DNA of 64,000 nt from Vibrio sp. 05-20-BW147 (GTDB taxonomy: Bacteria > Pseudomonadota > Gammaproteobacteria > Enterobacterales > Vibrionaceae). The first letter of the stretch is position 1. Each line of letters opens with the position of its first letter. The notes below the pieces were generated by a model, which saw nothing but the letters and a program-made list of their open reading frames with translations, searched no databases and was not told where the DNA came from. Made by a program: the position numbers and the translations under genes. Positions 1 to 9,165 of the stretch are shown here, one piece after another. The DNA is taken from assembly GCF_013369385.1 (NCBI RefSeq), contig NZ_SZTO01000017.1, positions 1 through 64,000 on the forward strand. Reading direction: 5' to 3'.

Positions 1-219
1 GAGAGGCCCGAAGGTCCCCCTCTTTGGCCCGTATGCATCATGCGGTATTAGCCATCGTTTCCAATGGTTATCCCCCACATCAGGGCAATTTCCCAGGCAT
101 TACTCACCCGTCCGCCGCTCGCCACCCGAGAAACAAGTTTCTCTGTGCTGCCGCTCGACTTGCATGTGTTAGGCCTGCCGCCAGCGTTCAATCTGAGCCA
201 TGATCAAACTCTTCAATTT
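1..219 (-). rRNA. rrs: 16S ribosomal RNA, 5' portion (partial)
   Basis: The reverse complement begins with the conserved 16S 5' end (AAATTGAAGAGTTTGATC, with the mature end near 219) and continues through the universal forward-primer site and the first variable region. The gene reads left and runs off the window, so only about 220 of about 1,540 bases are present. The sequence is of Vibrio type. It opens an rrn operon whose leader and promoters lie to the right. Confidence 0.97.
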
Positions 220-434
220 AAGATTTTGTTCGGCTCAATGAATACTGACTTCAAAACTACTAATGTAATTTTAAAGCTATTATCGTTCCAACAGAACGAC
301 AATGAATTGACTGTGCCAAGACTAAGTAAACTTAATCTCGATTGGTCACTCAGTTCATTGATACCTAATTTGAAACCGAAGTTTCTAATTGGATTATCAT
401 CAACGAGTGCCCACACAGATTGATAGGTTTATAT

Positions 435-445
435 TGTTAAAGAGC
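435..445 (-). promoter_or_regulatory. rrn leader boxA antitermination element
   Basis: On the minus strand this reads GCTCTTTAACA, the boxA core bound by the NusB-S10 antitermination complex. It sits about 215 bases upstream of the 16S 5' end, as in other gammaproteobacterial rrn leaders. The leader between 220 and about 485 holds no believable gene. Confidence 0.85.
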
Positions 446-492
446 TTTCTGACAACTTAGCGACTTAAGCGCGTCTTCATCAGAGGGTGCGT

Positions 493-520
493 ATCTTACA
501 ACGCTAATTTTGATAGTCAA
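493..520 (-). promoter_or_regulatory. rrn promoter P2 (inner)
   Basis: The minus strand shows TTGACT (515-520), a 16-base spacer and TAAGAT (493-498), with an A-rich UP-like tract just upstream (521-541). It is the nearer of two tandem promoters to the 16S gene. Confidence 0.75.
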
Positions 521-594
521 GAAGTTTTTTAATTTCTTTTTCTCAACCTGACTCGCTGCGTGACTTCCGTCTCACTCCGTGTCAGCGAGGCGGC

Positions 595-622
595 ATTATA
601 GGGACTTCTTTTCAGCGCGCAA
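595..622 (-). promoter_or_regulatory. rrn promoter P1 (outer)
   Basis: The minus strand shows TTGCGC (617-622), a 16-base spacer and a consensus TATAAT (595-600). The -10 is followed by a GC-rich discriminator, typical of stringently controlled rRNA promoters. An A-rich UP element precedes the -35 (about 623-645). Together with P2 this accounts for most of the 590 bases between the 16S gene and the next coding region. Nothing else is recognised there. Confidence 0.8.
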
Positions 623-813
623 TACTTTTTTTAAACTTTTCTTTCAACCGCTCAACAAATCATCAGAATGGGCTTTTTTGCATATATTTTCAGCACATTT
701 GAATCTCATCACAGCATTAGATTGGAAAAAGAACGCACATAAACTTAAGATTTGTGTGTCTATTTTGTTAATAGGCATCCATTTTATCTGTACCCTAAAT
801 GTAGTAATCCAGT

Positions 814-1260
814 ATGACGTTAAAAAAACTTATTGCGAGTGCCGCTCTGGCTATTCTGGGTGGGTTCCTTTTTTCTCAGCTTGCTCTATCTTCAGCTGTT
901 AGTTTCGTTATTGGTGTAGTGCTTACCACTTTACTTTTTTCTTTTCTTAAGAGCGCACCTACTATAGATAACGATGAACCCTCTGTTTCAACAAAAACGC
1001 TTTATGTGGGTAATCTGCCTTATAAAGCCAACGAGAGTCATGTTCGCGAACTCTTTGCTGAACATGGCGAGGTGTATGCGGTGCGTTTGATGAAAGACAA
1101 ACGCACTGGGAAAAGAAGAGGTTTTGGTTTTGTTGTAATGGCAAGCACTGATGCAGAGAATGCTATTAATGCTCTTAATGAAAAGGAATATGCTCAACGA
1201 ACGCTCAAAGTCCGTATCGCGAATGAGATGAAGGCCTCTATAGAGGATACGGCTCTATAG
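814..1260 (+). CDS. Membrane-anchored RNA-binding protein with one RRM domain
   Basis: A 148-residue protein. Residues about 5-45 form one long or two short hydrophobic membrane segments. Residues about 62-136 are a single RNA recognition motif, with RNP2 LYVGNL (63-68) and RNP1 RGFGFVVM (102-109) both intact and aromatic residues in the binding positions. RRM proteins of this kind bind single-stranded RNA. The membrane anchor suggests RNA binding at the inner membrane face, which is inference. The gene stands alone next to an rrn operon and its 3' end overlaps the convergent murI by 23 bases. The ribosome binding site is weak, so the start is only the best available. Target RNA and role are unknown. 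Confidence 0.85.
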   Translation: MTLKKLIASAALAILGGFLFSQLALSSAVSFVIGVVLTTLLFSFLKSAPTIDNDEPSVSTKTLYVGNLPYKANESHVRELFAEHGEVYAVRLMKDKRTGKRRGFGFVVMASTDAENAINALNEKEYAQRTLKVRIANEMKASIEDTAL

Positions 1261-2029
1261 TTTCAAACCCCATCTTTTGTAATGAATGGTTCAGCGCAGC
1301 TTCATCCCAAGGTTGCGCTGTACTAAATATCCTTTTCTGAGCAGATCCTGCCAATGCGTCTTCATGTTTTAGCAGATCTCTCACTCGTCTCGCAATCGCC
1401 TCACCGGAGTCCACGAGCAAAATGCCTTCCCCTAGCACGATCTGTATTTCTTCTTTTATTAACGGGAAATGAGTGCACCCCAACACAGCTACATCGATTT
1501 TATTTACCATGGGGTCGAGAATGGATCTTAGTTCCGCGAGATCGACAGGTTTGCCTCTTAACTTTTCTTCCGCAATATCCACTAACCTTGTTGAACCTAG
1601 CAGCTCGACCTCCTTCTCTTTGGCAAAATCACGAATAAGGTCATGGGTGTATTGTCGAGTTACGGTAGCTGGTGTCGCAATAAGGCCAACAGCTTTGCTT
1701 GCCAATGATGATGCAGGCTTAATAGCGGGAACCACACCGACGACCGGAATAGATAGCACGTTTCTCAGTGTAGGAAGAACAATGGTACTGGCCGTGTTAC
1801 AAGCAATGACGACCAGATCAATATCGAAATGGCGAGACATTTTTTCCACCAAGACTTCCACTCGGCTTAATAATGTTTGTGGAGAAAGCTCTCCATAAGG
1901 ATAGGCTTGGTTGTCAAATAAGTAGTAGTAGTTCACTTGAGGTAACAGCTTGTTCATTTCTTGAAAAACGGACAAGCCGCCTACGCCAGAATCAAAGACC
2001 AATACATTCGGTTGATTTGAACTTTTCAC
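1238..2029 (-). CDS. murI: Glutamate racemase
   Basis: Converts L-glutamate to D-glutamate for peptidoglycan precursor synthesis in the cytoplasm. The 263-residue protein has the family pattern: [10 protein letters not shown] near the N-terminus (proton-acid Asp), first catalytic Cys in ACNTAS (Cys77) and second in GCTHFPL (Cys185). The start is GTG, preceded by AAGAGA. In E. coli murI directly follows btuB; here a DUF71 ATPase lies between them. The 3' end overlaps the convergent RRM gene. Length is slightly under the E. coli enzyme, which carries an N-terminal extension. Confidence 0.97.
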   Translation of the reverse strand: MKSSNQPNVLVFDSGVGGLSVFQEMNKLLPQVNYYYLFDNQAYPYGELSPQTLLSRVEVLVEKMSRHFDIDLVVIACNTASTIVLPTLRNVLSIPVVGVVPAIKPASSLASKAVGLIATPATVTRQYTHDLIRDFAKEKEVELLGSTRLVDIAEEKLRGKPVDLAELRSILDPMVNKIDVAVLGCTHFPLIKEEIQIVLGEGILLVDSGEAIARRVRDLLKHEDALAGSAQKRIFSTAQPWDEAALNHSLQKMGFETIEPYPL

Positions 2030-2077
2030 TCTCTTAAACCTACCTCGACCAAAACGTCCAAATCATACTCTCTCATG

Positions 2078-2746
2078 CTAATTTAGCAATGCTGCTCGAT
2101 ATCTTTGATAGGTGAAGCGGCCATCACTTTCCGTGGCTGTTAATTCCAACGAAATCTCCCCATCAAAGCAAGGTGCTCCAACAACCAAGGTATGAAACTC
2201 GCCATCTTCTCCACAAGGATCAACACCTGGAGGGAGCTCGGCGATTAAAGCTTTGTCATACCAACGTCCACACCATGACCCAGCCAGTTGATGACCATCC
2301 GTGGTTACGATCAACGTTTTAATACCACGATCAATAATTTCATTCGCTAGGTCATAACTCGGTTCCCCTAACAGCGGGAAGACGCACTCCCATCCGGCTG
2401 GTTCAATATAGCTTCGTCGGTAATCAGCAATGCCATTACAAAACATATCGCCAAATGCCACCGCATCGATCTCGATGCCAGATGATTTCAGTCTGGTCAC
2501 AATGCGTTGTTGATACACCTCGTTTGACGGGAAGATTTGTGGCAAAGCAATTTTAATCAGCGGCAAATTGAGCAGTTGAGCCTGCATTTCGACAACTTCT
2601 AATGGTGTCGCTTGGAAAGGGACTTCACGATCAACGTATGTGGTATAAAGCGCCACGATTTGATAGTCAGGATTTTCCATCAACCTTAATAAGGTCAAAG
2701 TAGAATCTTTACCACTTGACCAACTAATAACAACTTTCTTTTTCAT
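2078..2746 (-). CDS. PP-loop ATPase of the DUF71/COG2102 family (diphthine-ammonia ligase-like)
   Basis: About 222 residues. The N-terminus carries the PP-loop SWSSGKDSTLTLLRL, which binds ATP in adenylating amidotransferase-type enzymes; further conserved family stretches are FGDMFCNGIADYR and DPCGEDGEFHTLV. Eukaryotic and archaeal relatives amidate diphthine on EF-2, but bacteria have no diphthamide. Published comparative genomics of DUF71 predicted a B12-salvage role for the bacterial branch found near cobalamin genes. Here the gene lies 48 bases after btuB, behind a terminator, which fits that prediction. Tandem GTG (2749) and ATG (2746) starts follow AGAGGG; the ATG has better spacing. 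Exact substrate is unknown. Confidence 0.85.
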   Translation of the reverse strand: MKKKVVISWSSGKDSTLTLLRLMENPDYQIVALYTTYVDREVPFQATPLEVVEMQAQLLNLPLIKIALPQIFPSNEVYQQRIVTRLKSSGIEIDAVAFGDMFCNGIADYRRSYIEPAGWECVFPLLGEPSYDLANEIIDRGIKTLIVTTDGHQLAGSWCGRWYDKALIAELPPGVDPCGEDGEFHTLVVGAPCFDGEISLELTATESDGRFTYQRYRAALLN

Positions 2747-2756
2747 CACGCCCTCT

Positions 2757-2785
2757 GAAAAATAAAACCGCCCGAAGGCGGTTTT
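2757..2785 (-). terminator. Terminator after btuB
   Basis: On the minus strand AAAACCGCC-TTC-GGGCGGTTTT is followed by a T-rich tail (ATTTTT). It separates btuB from the downstream PP-loop ATPase. Readthrough would still allow co-transcription. Confidence 0.85.
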
Positions 2786-2794
2786 GAGAATGAG

Positions 2795-4615
2795 TTAGAA
2801 CTGATACGTTAGATTCGCGAAGTATCTGCGCTCTGGAGCGTTGTAGTTCAATGTGGTTTGATACTTCTCGTTTGTTAGATTGTCTACTCGCACACGAACA
2901 ACCAGATCAGGAGAAATCCAATACCCAACCGACGCATCCCACAAGCTTACCGATGGTAACTCATTCTTCGGATCGCTGACTTCTTTAGGATTACCCAACC
3001 TCTCCCCTGTATAGGTATAAGTCAGGTTAACGTCGAAATTCTCATACGAGGCATCCATCAACCACTTGTAGTTTTCATCTGCGCGTTTGGCCAATTTGTT
3101 CCCGCCAGAATCTTGGTGATCTTTAAATTCCGCGACAACCGTGTGATGAACAAACCAAGTATTGAAGTAGCCCGTAATCTCAAGCCCTTTTAATGTTGCA
3201 TCCACATTCTCTGGGTACCACCAAGGTGAGCCTTCGTACCAAATAATAAGGTTGTCGACATCATTGTCATACGCTGCAACATCCACGGTGAAGAGAGCAA
3301 ACTCACCCGTATAGCCAATTTCTCGGCTCATCGCTTCTTCAGGTTTCAAATCTGGGTTATTGGTTAAGTCCGAATAACTCGGCGCTTTGAAAGAAGTACC
3401 AAACGTTGCCCTGACAGAATGAGACTCTGTGAGTTGATAGCGCGTTCCTAGTGACCATGTTCGATAATTATCGTAAGTGTCATGCTTGTCATTACGTACA
3501 CTCCCCGTCACTTGTAAGTCGCCCAGTTGAAGGTCTGTAGAAAGATAAACACCGGTCGTGCTACGAGACTCTCCAGCTAGTTTGTCTGGATTGCCATAGC
3601 TTAAAGCATCATCATCAAGCTTTTCTCTGCGCCAATCTGCACCTGCGCCAATGGTAACGCCCTCTGATATCAAATACTGATTGAGGAATTGCAGGTTGGT
3701 TAACGCGATTTTCTTGACCGTTCCCGCGTTATCCTTGCCCTCAGCTTGTGAGTAGTTCAAGTTTTCAATCGCTTGCTGGTTGGCTCGTAAAGTCGAGCTT
3801 AGACGGGAACCGCTATACTGAACATCCGCCGTGATACTTAGATTTTCAGAGTAACCGTAATTTTTACCCCCTGAATCATATTCCGTTAAGCTGTCATACC
3901 AACGCACTGACGCTGATCCGGAAAATTCATCATTGAACGCTTGGGAATAGGAGGCAAAAAGATTCTGGCTCTCATACCCATAGTTCAAGCCAGTTTCTGG
4001 GTCCTTGATATCAAACCCTTCTGTCTCTTCAAAACCACCAGCAAGTTTCAGCACGCCACCATTAGCAAAAGCCCTAGTCGTCGAAAAGTTCGCTTCCTTC
4101 TGCGCGTCACTTCCCGCCCCTAGAGAGACGACGGAACCTTCACTCGATTCACTGGACGTGGTGATAACGTTAATCACTCCAGCAATTGCATCGGAACCGT
4201 ATAGAGCCCCACCTGGGCCTTTAATCACTTCTACTCTTTCAATAATACCTACAGGTATATGGTTAAAACTGATCCCGCCTGCAGCCGAGTTAATACGAAC
4301 ACCATCAACTAAAAATAAGACTTGATTGCTATTAAAACCACGAATGAATACGGAAGCTGAGTGACCGCGACCACCACTTTGAGAAACCTCGATACCGGGA
4401 ACTCGTTTTAAGACATCAAGCAAGGATTTCGCTTGCGTTTCTTCAATTTCTTGTTTTGAAATCACCGTCGTTGACGCGATGACTTCGGCAAGTGGCTGCT
4501 CAAAGCGGTTAGCTGTCACGACAACAGTGTCATTAGTTTGCACTTCTTGAGCGTGTAAATAAGAGATAGGGGTAAGCAGCGATGTCATGGCGATCGCTAA
4601 AAGAGACTTTTGCAT
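2795..4615 (-). CDS. btuB: Outer-membrane vitamin B12 receptor, TonB-dependent
   Basis: Imports cobalamin across the outer membrane using TonB energy. The 606-residue protein has a signal peptide ending at about residue 22 (LHAQE), a TonB box immediately after it (DTVVVTANR), a plug domain with the family motifs LLDVLKRVPGIEV and VEVIKGPGGALYGSDAIAG, and a 22-strand-type barrel ending in an aromatic residue (NLTYQF), as expected for BAM-dependent porins. It matches the E. coli length (614). It is preceded by a cobalamin riboswitch and sits in the conserved trmA-btuB-murI neighbourhood. TAGGAT lies upstream of the ATG. Confidence 0.96.
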   Translation of the reverse strand: MQKSLLAIAMTSLLTPISYLHAQEVQTNDTVVVTANRFEQPLAEVIASTTVISKQEIEETQAKSLLDVLKRVPGIEVSQSGGRGHSASVFIRGFNSNQVLFLVDGVRINSAAGGISFNHIPVGIIERVEVIKGPGGALYGSDAIAGVINVITTSSESSEGSVVSLGAGSDAQKEANFSTTRAFANGGVLKLAGGFEETEGFDIKDPETGLNYGYESQNLFASYSQAFNDEFSGSASVRWYDSLTEYDSGGKNYGYSENLSITADVQYSGSRLSSTLRANQQAIENLNYSQAEGKDNAGTVKKIALTNLQFLNQYLISEGVTIGAGADWRREKLDDDALSYGNPDKLAGESRSTTGVYLSTDLQLGDLQVTGSVRNDKHDTYDNYRTWSLGTRYQLTESHSVRATFGTSFKAPSYSDLTNNPDLKPEEAMSREIGYTGEFALFTVDVAAYDNDVDNLIIWYEGSPWWYPENVDATLKGLEITGYFNTWFVHHTVVAEFKDHQDSGGNKLAKRADENYKWLMDASYENFDVNLTYTYTGERLGNPKEVSDPKNELPSVSLWDASVGYWISPDLVVRVRVDNLTNEKYQTTLNYNAPERRYFANLTYQF

Positions 4616-4669
4616 ATTGTAATCCTAAATCGCGTAAATCCTACCGAGCGTGAAGATAAGGCTTCCAGT

Positions 4670-4855
4670 GTTTGCTCAGTTGCTGGCAGGTATTCGGACT
4701 CAAGAGCTGTTAACCTACTCGCCTGACTTCCCACACGATTCCGTCGTGCAGTGTCTTAATAAGCTTTCGTTCTCTCTTACCGCTGCGCGTCAGTTCCGGA
4801 TTCACACCGGATTCCCTTTTCAGCCATCTATACTTCCAGATAGCACCAGCTTGAA
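4670..4855 (-). promoter_or_regulatory. Cobalamin (adenosylcobalamin) riboswitch controlling btuB
   Basis: In the minus-strand 5' leader of btuB I see the conserved blocks of the cobalamin riboswitch in order: GGGAATCCGGTGTGAATCC (about 4798-4816), ACTGACGCGCAGCGGTAA (about 4778-4795), GGGAAGTCAGG, and the B12 box AGTCCGAATACCTGCC (4686-4701). High B12 should hide the btuB start region and lower expression. Limits are approximate because the outer P1 helix was not folded. Confidence 0.93.
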
Positions 4856-5017
4856 GCGCATACTATTAAGCGATTGATTATTTGTCCAGTTAGAATTGGC
4901 ATAAGCTATATTTTTACACAGTAGTGCTTATCAATTTCCCCTTGGTACTGGACAATGAACGGGGATTGAATAAAATCTGCGCTCTTTATCTCTAAAGCAC
5001 CCGAAAGGTATGAATTC

Positions 5018-6127
5018 ATGGCGACTCTTGATGTAAACCCACAACGCTATCAGCAACAGTTAGCAGAAAAAGTGCAACGCTTAACCGATATGTTTGCACC
5101 TTATCAAGCCCCTGAGCTGGAAGTGTTTGAGTCTCCAGAGCAGCACTACCGCATGCGCGCTGAGTTCCGCGTTTGGCATGAAGGGGAAGAGATGTACTAC
5201 ATCATGTTCAACCAAGAGACGCGTGAAAAATACCGTGTTGATCAATTCCCTGCGGCCAGTCGCTTGATCAACGATCTCATGCCTTTGCTGATTGATGCGA
5301 TGAAAGACAATGAGTCGCTACGTCGTAAACTGTTCCAAGTCGATTTCCTTTCCACTCTGAGCGGCGAGATTCTGGTTTCTTTGCTTTACCATCGCCAATT
5401 GGATGATGCTTGGATTGAAAATGCTAAAGCTTTAAAACAGCGCCTGAATGACGAAGGGTTTAACCTAAACCTCATTGGTCGCGCACGTAAAATGAAGATC
5501 GTCCTAGACCGTGATTACGTGGTCGAAAAGCTCGACGTCAACGGTAAGCCTTACACCTACCAACAAGTAGAAAACAGCTTTACTCAACCGAACGGCAAAG
5601 TCGCAGAGAAAATGTTGGAATGGGCGGTCGATTGTACCCAAGAAAGCCAAGGCGATTTATTGGAGCTTTACTGTGGTAACGGTAATTTCTCCCTTGCGCT
5701 GGCGCAAAACTTTGAGCGCGTGTTGGCCACAGAATTGGCGAAACCGTCTGTGGAATCGGCGCAATACAATATCGCTGCGAACAAGATTGAGAATGTGCAA
5801 ATCATCCGCATGTCAGCGGAAGAGTTTACCGAAGCGATGGAAGGGAAACGTGAATTCCGTCGCCTGAAAGACAATGGCATCGATCTCAAGAGTTATAACT
5901 GCAACACCATTTTTGTTGATCCACCACGCTCTGGCATGGATGTAGACACTTGTAAAATGGTGCAAGGTTACGAGCGTATTTTATACATCTCTTGCAACCC
6001 AGAGACATTAAAAGAGAACTTAGACATTCTGAGCGAAACACACCACATCACACGCTTTGCTCTGTTCGATCAGTTCCCGTACACCCACCACATGGAAGCA
6101 GGCGTGATGCTAGAGCGCAAGAAATAA
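5018..6127 (+). CDS. trmA: tRNA (uracil-5-)-methyltransferase
   Basis: Makes m5U54 (ribothymidine) in the T-loop of tRNAs, using S-adenosylmethionine. 369 residues, equal to the family length. The SAM-binding motif [16 protein letters not shown] lies near residue 215-230, followed by [10 protein letters not shown], the nucleophile Cys326 in ISCNPETL and the general-base Glu360 in HHMEAG. The ATG follows AAGG. It is divergent from btuB as in E. coli, and the 400-base gap also contains the riboswitch. In E. coli yijD is the next gene on the other side; here a 9.6-kb block intervenes. Confidence 0.97.
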   Translation: MATLDVNPQRYQQQLAEKVQRLTDMFAPYQAPELEVFESPEQHYRMRAEFRVWHEGEEMYYIMFNQETREKYRVDQFPAASRLINDLMPLLIDAMKDNESLRRKLFQVDFLSTLSGEILVSLLYHRQLDDAWIENAKALKQRLNDEGFNLNLIGRARKMKIVLDRDYVVEKLDVNGKPYTYQQVENSFTQPNGKVAEKMLEWAVDCTQESQGDLLELYCGNGNFSLALAQNFERVLATELAKPSVESAQYNIAANKIENVQIIRMSAEEFTEAMEGKREFRRLKDNGIDLKSYNCNTIFVDPPRSGMDVDTCKMVQGYERILYISCNPETLKENLDILSETHHITRFALFDQFPYTHHMEAGVMLERKK

Positions 6128-6197
6128 GGCATGAAGAAGATGCGTTAGGATAAGGGCGCATTGATAACAATTGAGTGTAATTACCCAACCTGATCTC

Positions 6198-6230
6198 AAC
6201 GCCACCGGCTCTGCTTGTGGCGTTTTGCCT
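6198..6230 (+). terminator. Terminator after trmA
   Basis: AACGCCAC (6198-6205) pairs with GTGGCGTT (6217-6224), followed by TTGCCTTTC. A moderate hairpin with an interrupted T-tract, in the right place for the end of trmA. Confidence 0.65.
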
Positions 6231-6397
6231 TTCTAACCAAACGCCGTTTGTTCTCACATCCTCGCTAGACTGTTCGCAACCACTCTAAGTCGTTTAAAAC
6301 GATGGTCTTTTCACATGGCCGAGAAACCACGTTGAGGTGACACATGAAGGCAGAGTGCAGTGCCTAACCTATCTTTCTCTTTGGCCATACCACCGCT

Positions 6398-8932
6398 TTA
6401 GCCTAGCAGCCACCTTATTGTCTCTTTAAACCAGCGATGCTCCTCAGCCCATACGACTAAGCGAGGTGACCAATGATAATACTGCGCCACCAGCCACTCA
6501 CCGCCGGGGAGTTTGAGTAATACGTCGTCACGAAAGTGGCGATAGTAATCCAGTGTTTGCGGTTGTTCAGCAAACAATGAGGTGGCGAGAAAGCATCGAC
6601 TATCGCTACGTTGTTCTTCCCCCGCTATCGCCTGAGGAGCGATGCTTAACTCAAGCAGTAGTTGAAACGTATCATTTTGCTCGAGAGCTCCCTGAGCTTG
6701 GACGTCCGAGTCCGTACTAATCGCAAGGCTTTGACCTCGGTTGGTGATAATGGTACTTCTCTCCCCACTGCTGCTGACCAACCGAGCTTGGGTAAACTGA
6801 TAACTTTCTTGATCTAGACGGAGCAAAATACCACTTCGCTCTGCGAGCCATCGCCCTGACAGCAGCAAATGACCGTTAGCCAGTTGTTGCGCGCCAACAA
6901 GTTGCGCTGCCGTGAGATCCAAACGAAGTAACTGCTCCGCCAGTGACACACTCCACGAGTCACTGTTTTCGATGCTGACCAACGCTATCTGCCGCTCTTC
7001 GTTGACGCGATTTTTCACGGTAATTTGCCCCGAACGTGCCACATCGGTCGCCAATCGAACTCGGTTTCCGGCCACCTCTTGCACCAAATTTTGCGCATCT
7101 GCGATAACTTCCAAATCCACGCTGGTATTGTCCGATAAGTTTGCGCCATCGACAAAAAAAGTCACCCATGCCTCTTGTCCTGACGGCACTGGCCCAACCT
7201 GGATCACGCCACTTAACGAATCTGAAGACGCTTCACTCAAATCCGAACTGATGTCAAACGTGCTACTGCCCACGTCAATCCGATAGACCAAGCGCACCTG
7301 ATAACTGTCCTCACTCGAGCCTTGGCGATCAAGATACTGATTGCTGGCACCACTGACACTGGCTATCTTCTGCTTATAGCTATTGCTGCTGGTTCGATAG
7401 ATTTGATACTCATTGGCATAATCACTGCCTTGCCATGTCAACAGCTCACCTCTATCGAGACTCTGTTGATAAAGATGTATTGGCGTGGGAGCGACGGGGA
7501 GATATTCGAGTTGTTGCCACACGCCCTCCAAACTTTGCCACTCTATCCAACCGGCAGGCATATCCCAATCGTTAAACGAAACACTCGCTGCACTACTTTG
7601 CGTCGGGGTAAGCAGACGCACATAGTCACCCAAGGTGCTATTTTGTGAAGCACTACGATACCGCCACGCACTAATTTCATCCAATCGATGTCCAGCAAGA
7701 CGAAGCTGACCAGAGTCACGCACAACCGACAACACTTGTGGAGCCAAGGCCGTGATATCTGCAATATTAGCCACACTGAGCATCCGCCCTTGCCGCACTC
7801 GGTGACTCAAAGAGGTATCGCGCTGGCTTTGCTGTACCAAAGCACTGACCACCTCCGCTGCTGACCAATGGGGATGCTGCTGCCATAACATCGCGCTCGC
7901 CGCCGCAACAAAAGGCGCCGCCATGGAAGTACCGCTCTCCATTCTTGTTGCGTTGTTCGGTGCTAAACTGAAAATATTGGTGCCAGGTGCCGCGAGATCA
8001 GCGTAAGCCCAATTGTAATTGCTTGTGCTGCTGAGACGCTGGTTGGCATCGTCCCAGTTTGCCACCACTAACATTGCCGATAGTTTGGCAGCAAACTTGG
8101 CTGGATAAACGTCTGCGCGCCCAAGATCAAGGCCTGAGTTGCCTGCCGCAGTCACTTGTACAATGCCGAGTTGATCGGCTTCACTCATTACATCCCATAA
8201 TGCTTGCGAGTACTGCGTTACTGTCCAGGAGTGGTTGATGATGCGAGCCTGTTGGTTGATAGCCCAACGCACACCTGCTACCGCATCAGCAATTTTTCCT
8301 CCACCCGTGCTACCCAAAAAGCGAATCGGCATCACTTGTGCACTGCTGCAAGCGCCTTCAACTTGGCTGGTTTCATTGGGTTTGGCGGCAATGATACCCG
8401 CGATATGCGTACCGTGACCAAACGGATCACTCATGCTGGTGCTTTGGTTGATAACATCAAATGGTGCCGAGAAAAGTACGTGACTCAGCGCCTCGTGTTC
8501 GGTGTCCACCCCAGAATCCAGCACCGCCAAGCGAATCAAATCGCACTGCCTTTCTGTAGTACTCAACTGAGTGAAACCTGCAATCACTAAACCATCTTGT
8601 GCGTCTAACGGAGGCAACGCTGCACGTACAAGACCACTTTTTCGCTCTCGTTGATTCTGTTGCTGTGGCTGATCGACTTGCAAAGGTGAATTGGGCTCAA
8701 TGTAGCGAACATCCACATCCGAGAAAAAGGACACGAGTTCGTCCTCATTAACACTCAGCAAGCGGTCTTGGTCCGCAAAAACATAGAGGGGTTGTCGATG
8801 ATGATGGTGCTCTTGATACCCCTCATTGCTGATGCGAATCAGCCAACTTTGGGCCAGTGCTGGATGGCTCGCTAGCACAACAGCGCCAAATAGGGTCAAT
8901 ATGATGAGAGAACGGCGAAAAAGGTACGGCAT
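6398..8932 (-). CDS. Secreted S8 (subtilisin-like) serine protease with C-terminal CFI-box domain
   Basis: About 844 residues from the ATG at 8932; an in-frame TTG at 8977 would add 15 residues before the signal peptide. Residues 1-29 are a Sec signal peptide ending LAQS. The peptidase domain shows the full triad and oxyanion residue: Asp139 (AVLDSGVDTEH), His173 (GHGTHIAGII), Asn265 (AAGNSG) and Ser336 (SGTSMAAPF). A long beta-rich region follows. Residues about 780-844 match the CFI-box C-terminal pattern: Cys-Phe-Leu-Ala-Thr, then FRDDVLL, YYHWSP and a Trp-rich end. This domain recurs at the C-termini of secreted bacterial proteins but its role is not established. Last gene of a leftward group with two lipoproteins; probably secreted or surface-associated. 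Confidence 0.9.
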   Translation of the reverse strand: MPYLFRRSLIILTLFGAVVLASHPALAQSWLIRISNEGYQEHHHHRQPLYVFADQDRLLSVNEDELVSFFSDVDVRYIEPNSPLQVDQPQQQNQRERKSGLVRAALPPLDAQDGLVIAGFTQLSTTERQCDLIRLAVLDSGVDTEHEALSHVLFSAPFDVINQSTSMSDPFGHGTHIAGIIAAKPNETSQVEGACSSAQVMPIRFLGSTGGGKIADAVAGVRWAINQQARIINHSWTVTQYSQALWDVMSEADQLGIVQVTAAGNSGLDLGRADVYPAKFAAKLSAMLVVANWDDANQRLSSTSNYNWAYADLAAPGTNIFSLAPNNATRMESGTSMAAPFVAAASAMLWQQHPHWSAAEVVSALVQQSQRDTSLSHRVRQGRMLSVANIADITALAPQVLSVVRDSGQLRLAGHRLDEISAWRYRSASQNSTLGDYVRLLTPTQSSAASVSFNDWDMPAGWIEWQSLEGVWQQLEYLPVAPTPIHLYQQSLDRGELLTWQGSDYANEYQIYRTSSNSYKQKIASVSGASNQYLDRQGSSEDSYQVRLVYRIDVGSSTFDISSDLSEASSDSLSGVIQVGPVPSGQEAWVTFFVDGANLSDNTSVDLEVIADAQNLVQEVAGNRVRLATDVARSGQITVKNRVNEERQIALVSIENSDSWSVSLAEQLLRLDLTAAQLVGAQQLANGHLLLSGRWLAERSGILLRLDQESYQFTQARLVSSSGERSTIITNRGQSLAISTDSDVQAQGALEQNDTFQLLLELSIAPQAIAGEEQRSDSRCFLATSLFAEQPQTLDYYRHFRDDVLLKLPGGEWLVAQYYHWSPRLVVWAEEHRWFKETIRWLLG

Positions 8933-9041
8933 CCGTGCGATTCCTGTATTAAAGCTATCCTTTCTATTAAAACTCAAATTTAAGCCGTTTCATCGATAAA
9001 AATGGTTTGAAACGGACTGATTATTGCTGTTCTGCATAAAG

Positions 9042-9076
9042 CATCACACCATGCCGTGAAACAGCATGGTGTGATG
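9042..9076 (-). repeat. Perfect 13-bp inverted repeat, candidate terminator
   Basis: CATCACACCATGC (9042-9054) and GCATGGTGTGATG (9064-9076) are perfect inverted copies around a 9-base loop. It lies between the first lipoprotein gene and the protease gene, both reading left. The tail CTTTATGC is poor in T, so it may be a weak terminator, processing site or protein-binding site. Confidence 0.6.
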
Positions 9077-9130
9077 GCTTAGTCAGCGATTAACACTCGA
9101 ACATCAAAATCACGAACACGCCACGATTCC

Positions 9131-9154
9131 AAGTTCAAGTACAAGTACAAGTAC
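9131..9154. repeat. Short tandem hexamer repeat AAGTAC
   Basis: Three perfect AAGTAC units (9137-9154) follow one variant AAGTTC (9131-9136), and another AAGTTC-like unit lies just beyond. The tract lies 12 bases past the lipoprotein stop codon, outside coding sequence. Confidence 0.85.
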
Positions 9155-9165
9155 AAAGTTCAGCC

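Noticed and set aside
213..416. 67-codon minus-strand open frame in the 16S leader
   Set aside because: Lies inside the transcribed rrn leader downstream of boxA; chance frame.
579..902. Open frame of 107 codons in the rrn upstream region
   Set aside because: Overlaps the rrn P1 promoter and the RRM gene in another frame; no ribosome binding site or recognisable protein features.
4650..4877. 75-codon plus-strand open frame upstream of trmA
   Set aside because: Antisense to the cobalamin riboswitch, whose conserved RNA blocks explain the sequence.
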